DNA of 26,219 nucleotides from DAOQAU01 sp035354275 (GTDB lineage Bacteria > Cyanobacteriota > Vampirovibrionia > Gastranaerophilales > Gastranaerophilaceae): assembly GCA_035354275.1 (NCBI GenBank), contig DAOQAU010000018.1:1-26219 (forward strand). The letters are read 5' to 3'. Below the pieces are notes generated by a model. It had not been told where the DNA came from. It was given only the letters and a program-made list of their open reading frames with translations, and searched no databases. The position numbers and the translations under genes were made by a program. Shown piece by piece: positions 21,936 to 26,219 of this stretch. Numbering within the stretch: position 1 is the stretch's first letter; the number at the start of each line of letters is the position of its first letter.

Positions 21936-22103
21936 ATGTCTTTTTATCAATATGAACAAACAGCAAAAAGAGAAAACTGCCGACTAGCCAGAGCATGCCA
22001 AAAGCATTTGCAAAGTGTATATTTACAAAATAAAATTATAGCAAAAATTAAAGAACTTGAATTCTACGCAAGTAAACAAAAAAATATAACTAAGCTTTCT
22101 TGA
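21936..22103 (+). CDS. Small basic protein, 55 aa, in the Rrf2 operon
   Basis: A short ORF 13 nt after the ferredoxin-like gene, with an excellent SD (AAGGAGG, 5 nt before the ATG). It codes for MSFYQYEQTAKRENCRLARA and continues as a basic, helical protein of 55 residues with two Cys (15 and 21), ending ITKLS. There is no membrane segment. Position and ribosome binding site make it the third gene of the operon. Function unknown; a partner of the ferredoxin-like protein is a possibility from position only. Confidence 0.72.
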   Translation: MSFYQYEQTAKRENCRLARACQKHLQSVYLQNKIIAKIKELEFYASKQKNITKLS

Positions 22104-22462
22104 TTTTATCCGGTTTTAAACAAAAAATGTTGCAATTTTACTGATTTTGCTGTATTTTTGAATAAGAAATATTAGACTTGGACAATCATTGCCGGCTTTT
22201 ATCAGCCCTAAAATACTGAATACACTGGTAGATAAATATAATATAAACCCATTTTTATATACAAAATGATTTAAAAGATGTTTTGGGTTAGCAAAAAACA
22301 AATTCAGAAGACGGAGTGTAAACAAGTCAAAACAAGGTAAATGCTTGAATACTCAGTTTTTTAAACTTATTTTTGTTAAGAATTATTAAATTTTTTCATA
22401 AAATTAGCAATTTTAAAAATTCAGGAGTTATTAAGTAAGTACAAGTACAGTATTATTATTTT
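22104..22462. other. 359-nt gene-poor stretch between Rrf2 operon and Pro/Gln-rich gene
   Basis: AT-rich DNA. I see no convincing gene: the only sizeable frame (minus, 22116-22325) begins with TTG and has no SD. There is no clear terminator after the 55-aa gene, only a weak GGCT/AGCC hairpin near 22193-22206. The right end carries the promoter at 22376-22404. Confidence 0.6.
22376..22404 (+). promoter_or_regulatory. Predicted promoter of Pro/Gln-rich HEAT-like gene
   Basis: TTAAGA (22376-22381), a 17-bp spacer and TAAAAT (22399-22404). The leader would be about 70 nt and contains a direct repeat of AAGTAC near 22436-22448. Confidence 0.45.
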
Positions 22463-22480
22463 TTGAAAGGAAAAAAGAAA

Positions 22481-23506
22481 ATGATGCAAGTTCCAACAGT
22501 ACAACCCCAACAAGCTTACGCACAACAGCCAAGCTATAACGCGGTAAAAATTGACGTACACAATCCACAGGTAAATGCACCCGGTGCAACACCTGCACAG
22601 GTTCCGTCTTATGTAACAGCACCTGTTTACAATGTACCTAATGCTTCAGTATATGAAGTCCCGCAACAAACAATTTACGGACCACAACAAAATTTTAATC
22701 AACCCCCGGTCGCACAACAGCCTTCAGTTCCAGCCCCTGTAGTAGTAACACCTCAACCACAAACCCCTGTCGCTCCTGCAGCTGCACCTCAGCAACCCGA
22801 AGTAAAAGCTCCGGAAGCCGCAGCTCCTCAAGTTGATTTAAATGCATTTTTAGGAAAACTTGGTGGTGAGAACTTGGATGAACAAGCAAATACAATGGAA
22901 CAAATCGCAGAAATAACTCAAAATAACCCTCAAAAAGCCTCAGAACTTCTTGATACAAGAATAGTTGATGCACTTTTAGCTATAATGCAAAAAGACACAA
23001 GCAAACTTCAAGGCCCAACTCAAAAACAACTTGAAATCAGAGAAAAAATGATGAAAAATGAAACTGTAACAGATGCAGAAAAAGCTGAAGCCGAAGCCAT
23101 TACACCTATGGAAAAAGCTGAAACAAATAAACAATATGCAATGTACACAACTGCAATGCTTCAAAACCTTTATATATCAGAAATTCAAAAAATGAACAAC
23201 ACTGTTGTTCCAATGACAGAACTTCCCGGAGCAGCAGGCATTGTTGAACAAGTTAAAAACAACCCAAATCCGATTGTAAGGGCATCAGGTGTTGATTCAT
23301 TAAGCTACATTCAAAGACCTGAATACAAACAAGATTTGACAACAATATTTACAATAGCTCAAAAAGACCAAGACAAATTAGTCCAAGAAGCAGCAACTAA
23401 AGCACTTGAAAAAATTAATCAAGTTGCAGCAGCTCCTGCCGCAACACCTGCAACTGAAGCACCTAAAGCTGAAGCCCCAAAAGCTGAAGCACCTAAAGCA
23501 GCATAA
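22481..23506 (+). CDS. Pro/Gln-rich protein with HEAT-like C-terminal region
   Basis: A 341-aa protein in three parts. The first 125 residues are disordered and rich in Pro, Gln, Ala and Val (MMQVPTVQPQQAYAQQPSY at the start). A helical region (about 126-315) has HEAT-like features: ANTMEQIAEITQNNPQKASE, NPIVRASGVDSLSYIQRPE and QEAATKALEKINQ. The tail is EAPKAEAPKAEAPKAA, coded by a 15-bp repeat. There is no signal peptide or membrane helix. The ATG at 22481 (or 22484) is used, with AAAGG about 10 nt upstream; the longer frame starts at a TTG next to that SD. It is probably monocistronic, with its own promoter and a shared terminator. Function unknown. A scaffold or adaptor role is inferred from composition. 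Confidence 0.85.
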   Translation: MMQVPTVQPQQAYAQQPSYNAVKIDVHNPQVNAPGATPAQVPSYVTAPVYNVPNASVYEVPQQTIYGPQQNFNQPPVAQQPSVPAPVVVTPQPQTPVAPAAAPQQPEVKAPEAAAPQVDLNAFLGKLGGENLDEQANTMEQIAEITQNNPQKASELLDTRIVDALLAIMQKDTSKLQGPTQKQLEIREKMMKNETVTDAEKAEAEAITPMEKAETNKQYAMYTTAMLQNLYISEIQKMNNTVVPMTELPGAAGIVEQVKNNPNPIVRASGVDSLSYIQRPEYKQDLTTIFTIAQKDQDKLVQEAATKALEKINQVAAAPAATPATEAPKAEAPKAEAPKAA

Positions 23507-23530
23507 TCTAATTTCCTTTCATACAATAAA

Positions 23531-23561
23531 AAAGTGCCGTGGATTTTATCCACGGCACTTT
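23531..23561. terminator. Bidirectional intrinsic terminator
   Basis: A 13-bp perfect stem (23531-23543 with 23549-23561) around a 5-nt loop, with an A run on the left and T on the right. It serves the plus-strand gene ending at 23506 and the minus-strand gene ending at 23564. The T run is better on the minus strand. Confidence 0.88.
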
Positions 23562-23563
23562 CC

Positions 23564-23836
23564 TTATTTCATATGAAATCTCAAAAGGCAGGCACTGTGC
23601 TTGCAGATTAGTTCAACAGAAGTCATCTTCTGCTCTTTTTTATTTTTCAGGGGGCGCAAATCAAAATTTTCAGATTCTTCTTTTTGTTTTTTAGACATGT
23701 AATCTTTATTTAAATCAATAATAGAACATGCCCCACCGGTTATACCGTCATAATCAGAACACGCCCACACGGGTACTGTTAAAACCAAGCATGCCGTAAA
23801 AAGAATCGTTAATAAAATATCATATAATTTTTCCAT
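23564..23836 (-). CDS. Small secreted or membrane-anchored Cys-containing protein
   Basis: A 90-aa protein beginning with a hydrophobic segment (LYDILLTILFTACLVLTVPVW), then ACSDYDGITGGACSIIDL, a charged middle rich in Lys/Glu, and a Cys-containing tail (ICKHSACLL). It looks like a signal peptide with cleavage after VWA, or a single N-terminal anchor. The sequence before C26 is not a standard lipobox because of the Trp. There is no SD. TATAAT ends 4 nt before the ATG, so the mRNA is probably leaderless. The 3' end runs into the shared terminator. Function unknown. Real-gene status rests on the consensus -10, the signal-like start and the terminator. Confidence 0.65.
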   Translation of the reverse strand: MEKLYDILLTILFTACLVLTVPVWACSDYDGITGGACSIIDLNKDYMSKKQKEESENFDLRPLKNKKEQKMTSVELICKHSACLLRFHMK

Positions 23837-23840
23837 AGCT

Positions 23841-23846
23841 ATTATA
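23841..23846 (-). promoter_or_regulatory. Consensus -10 of a leaderless transcript (90-aa gene)
   Basis: TATAAT on the minus strand (23846-23841) ends 4 nt before the ATG at 23836, so transcription would start within or next to the start codon. A weak -35 (TTTAAT) lies 16 bp upstream. Confidence 0.55.
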
Positions 23847-23976
23847 CACTTTCAGCTCTAGGATTAAACTTTTAATCACACTTACTATGTATAATAAAGT
23901 ATTGAACACAACAAAACATTAGAAAAAAGAAGAATTTTTCAAAAGCAATAGCCTGAAAGTTGAATACAAAAAAGTA

Positions 23977-25116
23977 TTATTCGGCTTTTTTCTTTCTGTT
24001 TGTATAACCGTTCACATAGGCATTTACAACCGCTTTTGAAAAAACCTTTCCCGTTGACCAGTAAGAAGTATGAGCCATAAACACCCCTCTTGTTCCCCTG
24101 GTGTTTGATTTATCGTAAACAAATCCTGCATGGGGTTCAATATCAAGCTTTGCGATTTCTTCCATTTCTTCTATTGATAAATTTCTGCCGCAAGGAAATC
24201 CCAAGGGATCTTCACGATAATTAACCGTAAGCCAAAACATATCATTTTCAATTAAATATTCAAGTAAAAGCCTGTTATAATAAGTTATTTGATAATTAGG
24301 GTCTGAAATATCCGAATAAAAAAGCACCAAAGGGCTTGCAAAATTCACCACTCCTTTAAGTGAGTTATCAGGAGTACAGACCTGATCTGTCAAATTATTC
24401 AAATTCATATATTTTTCTTTAAAAAGAGAGTCATTTTTATTAGGAACTATATGACCGGCAGCTGAAAAAACCGCCAAATCTTCGCCTAAAGCCCTCATGC
24501 AGGTATTTTTCATAGGGTGTTTTGCGACAAATTCTCTTTGAGCGGGTGTAACATCAACATTGTTAAAGAAATCAACCGTTTCGATGAACGGAAGTCTTGT
24601 AAGCATATATTCATAAGTCACAAAACTGCCTGCGGAATAACCATAGAGGACAACTTTGTTTCCTTTTTCATTTTCTGAAACAACCATTTTATGCAAATCT
24701 TCTACAACAGGAAGCATATTGTGATACTTCTGAACCCAAATTGCATCATGCAAAAACCTTGTAAGTGCAAACCTTATCTGATAAGCAATCCACGGACTAA
24801 AAGTTTTTGAAATATTTAAATCACTTTCAACAAAAGCCAAATCTCTGTGACTTTTGTCACCCCAAAAGAAAATTGCAGGCTGTTGTTCAATAAAATATTC
24901 ACCGTTTTTCAGAAAATATTCTTGAGTTAATTTATTTGACTCAAACTCTCTTTTCATGTGTGGATGAAGCTTTTTTACTCCACGCTCATACCAATTTTTC
25001 ATTTTGGCATCATTATTGTTAGAGCCGTTTATATACAAAAAAGTTATCCCTGTTTGCGCAAAACAAGCCGTTTGAAACATTAAAAATGCAGCTAAAAAAA
25101 TTAAAATCTTTTTCAT
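23977..25116 (-). CDS. Secreted alpha/beta-hydrolase-like protein (GxSxG)
   Basis: A 379-aa protein with a clear signal peptide (MKKILIFLAAFLMFQTACFA, cleavage likely near residue 20-21). The mature part starts TGITFLYINGSNNN, where a first beta strand and oxyanion loop would lie, and has a nucleophile elbow VVLYGYSAGSFVTYEY with S161. Late residues that could complete a triad include the Asp in VYDKSN and the His in FMAHTSYW. This suggests a serine esterase or lipase of the alpha/beta fold exported across the inner membrane; I do not recognise the subfamily. There is no SD. An extended -10 (TGC then TACAAT) ends 6 nt before the ATG. It starts 21 nt after the dihydrolipoamide dehydrogenase stop, so both read-through and its own promoter are possible. 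Confidence 0.85.
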   Translation of the reverse strand: MKKILIFLAAFLMFQTACFAQTGITFLYINGSNNNDAKMKNWYERGVKKLHPHMKREFESNKLTQEYFLKNGEYFIEQQPAIFFWGDKSHRDLAFVESDLNISKTFSPWIAYQIRFALTRFLHDAIWVQKYHNMLPVVEDLHKMVVSENEKGNKVVLYGYSAGSFVTYEYMLTRLPFIETVDFFNNVDVTPAQREFVAKHPMKNTCMRALGEDLAVFSAAGHIVPNKNDSLFKEKYMNLNNLTDQVCTPDNSLKGVVNFASPLVLFYSDISDPNYQITYYNRLLLEYLIENDMFWLTVNYREDPLGFPCGRNLSIEEMEEIAKLDIEPHAGFVYDKSNTRGTRGVFMAHTSYWSTGKVFSKAVVNAYVNGYTNRKKKAE

Positions 25117-25122
25117 AGCAAC

Positions 25123-25131
25123 ATTGTAGCA
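25123..25131 (-). promoter_or_regulatory. Extended -10 promoter, probably leaderless, for the hydrolase gene
   Basis: On the minus strand TGC then TACAAT (25131-25123), ending 6 nt before the ATG. The same nonamer precedes the DprA-like operon (9040-9032). No good -35 is visible. Confidence 0.5.
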
Positions 25132-25137
25132 AAAAAA

Positions 25138-26219
25138 TTATTTATGAAAAGGATAACCTGCAGCATCGGCACATGCTTCCATAACCGCTTCACTCAATGT
25201 CGGATGCGGATGAATCATATTTGCCAGGTCTTGCGCCTTTGCTTTCAACTTTATTGCCAGAGTCAATTCTGAAATCAACTCTGACGCATTTGCACCTAAA
25301 ATATGCGCGCCTACGATTTCATCTGAACTCGCGTCAACTAAAACTTTTACAAAACCTTCTCTATGGCCATTACAAAGCGAGCGGCCGTTGTGCCTAAATT
25401 CAAATTTTCCAATTTTTAATTTTCTTCCGCCAGCTTCATGCTCCACCAATCCGATACTTGCAAGTTCGGGGTGTGTATAAATACAAGAAGGTACAACTTC
25501 ATTAAATTTATTTTTATGCCCGCAGGCATTTTCTGCTGCGATTTTGCCCTGAGCAAAGGCAAGGTGGGCAAGAAGCATGCCACCTGTGACATCTCCTGCG
25601 GCAAAAACCCCTTCAACATTTGTTTGCATAAATTCATTTACTTCTATTGCGCCGTTTTTGGTTTTTATCCCTAAATTCAAGATATCATCGGATAAATTAA
25701 GCTTCCTGCCAACTGCGACAAGAACGTAATTTGAATTTAAATTTATATTTTGCCCGTTTTGTTCAAAAATCGTGACTAACTCGCTATCAACTTCTTTTAT
25801 CTCATTTACCCCTGCACCCAAATAAAATTTTATACCGCGCCGTTTCATAATTTTAATTAATTCTTCGACTGCTTCTTTATCTTCGTGAGGAAGGATTTCT
25901 TGTTGAAGTTCAACGATTGAAACTTTAGAACCCAGAGCATTAAAAAACGTTGCAAATTCAAGCCCTATTACGCCTGCGCCTATTATTGTAAGATTTTGAG
26001 GAATTTCCTGAATATTAATCGCTTCATTGCTTGTGATGACATTTTTTAAATCAATTCCTTTTATATTTGGCTTTAGAGGTTCAGAACCGCTTGTGATAAT
26101 TAATTTGTCAAAACTGACTAAAAATTCACCGCTATCTGCTACAACTTTTATAATATTTTTAGACAATATAGTGCCTTTTCCTTTTAAAATATTTATATTT
26201 TTACTATTAAGGAGAAATT
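25138..26219 (-). CDS. lpdA: Dihydrolipoamide dehydrogenase (E3), 5'-truncated by window
   Basis: The frame is open to the window edge; the in-frame TTG at 26166 is internal. The upstream residues (NINILKGKGTILSKN) fit the family, so the gene continues beyond the window. About 100 N-terminal residues with the first FAD motif and the redox disulfide are missing. Present are LIITSGSEP, the NAD-binding TIIGAGVIGLEFATFFNALG, VLVAVGRKLN, the second FAD motif GVFAAGDVTG, and the dimerisation domain with the active-site HPHPTLSEAVMEA. E3 reoxidises dihydrolipoamide of 2-oxoacid dehydrogenase or glycine cleavage complexes, passing electrons to NAD+. Which complex it serves cannot be told from the window. 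The secreted hydrolase gene follows 21 nt downstream. Confidence 0.95.
   Translation of the reverse strand, partial: FLLNSKNINILKGKGTILSKNIIKVVADSGEFLVSFDKLIITSGSEPLKPNIKGIDLKNVITSNEAINIQEIPQNLTIIGAGVIGLEFATFFNALGSKVSIVELQQEILPHEDKEAVEELIKIMKRRGIKFYLGAGVNEIKEVDSELVTIFEQNGQNINLNSNYVLVAVGRKLNLSDDILNLGIKTKNGAIEVNEFMQTNVEGVFAAGDVTGGMLLAHLAFAQGKIAAENACGHKNKFNEVVPSCIYTHPELASIGLVEHEAGGRKLKIGKFEFRHNGRSLCNGHREGFVKVLVDASSDEIVGAHILGANASELISELTLAIKLKAKAQDLANMIHPHPTLSEAVMEACADAAGYPFHK

Noticed and set aside
22116..22325. Minus-strand ORF of 69 codons in the gap after the 55-aa gene
   Set aside because: TTG start, no SD and no promoter; AT-rich composition explains the open frame.
1..26219. HIP1 octamer (GCGATCGC), typical of many photosynthetic cyanobacteria
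   Set aside because: I saw no copy by eye, so it cannot support the lineage call; its absence is also compatible with Melainabacteria.

Overview
The window is AT-rich, densely coding bacterial chromosome. It most likely comes from a non-photosynthetic, host-associated member of the Cyanobacteriota (Vampirovibrionia/Melainabacteria, Gastranaerophilales-like). This rests on family recognition from memory, not a search. Three things point there: a DprA-like protein of a type I associate with cyanobacteria (8389-8976), a NarL-type response regulator with a cyanobacterial-style output domain (19611-20345), and two paralogues at the left edge (2-2179) whose MGMAASQAR start and TFKIF end I associate with gut Melainabacteria. 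I see no rRNA, tRNA, CRISPR array, transposase or prophage.

Layout. 1-2264: two tandem, terminator-flanked paralogues with a shared C-terminal module. 2406-4713: a CNT-type nucleoside transporter on +, converging on a minus-strand pair made of a 53-aa protein and type III pantothenate kinase (coaX). 4822-8976: on minus, a glyoxalase, then a tight five-gene operon transcribed DprA-like > HEAT-like > NUDIX > Cof-type HAD > ispF. 9075-11649: a tandem/inverted repeat leading into pcrA. 11673-13190: a lineage-type hypothetical and a DnaJ with a reduced zinc region, both minus. 13300-15719: overlapping purS-purQ-purL, where purL ends early. 15714-19479: a minus-strand pair encoding a PLD-type phosphodiesterase and a DEDDh exonuclease, both with long extra regions. 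19611-20345: an orphan NarL-type regulator. 20596-22103: an Rrf2-type regulator, a ferredoxin-like protein and a 55-aa protein, with a matching 24-bp operator-like repeat before each of the first two. 22376-23506: a Pro/Gln-rich, HEAT-like protein. 23564-26219: a small secreted protein, a secreted GxSxG hydrolase and the 3' part of dihydrolipoamide dehydrogenase, all minus.

Most genes are housekeeping: CoA, isoprenoid and purine synthesis, DNA repair, chaperone, 2-oxoacid dehydrogenase E3. The points most worth a second look are: (i) a PurL that lacks its last domain and carries a palindrome and an 8-bp tandem repeat in its linker; (ii) the PLD/DEDDh pair with a terminator-like hairpin early in the first gene; (iii) the Rrf2 gene with two matching operator-like sites; (iv) a nucleoside transporter whose nucleobase-binding Thr-Glu is replaced; (v) several genes without a Shine-Dalgarno (SD) sequence whose -10 box lies 4-9 nt before the start codon, suggesting leaderless mRNAs; (vi) a hairpin that hides the coaX ribosome binding site; and (vii) short genes of 53 and 55 aa with strong ribosome binding sites.
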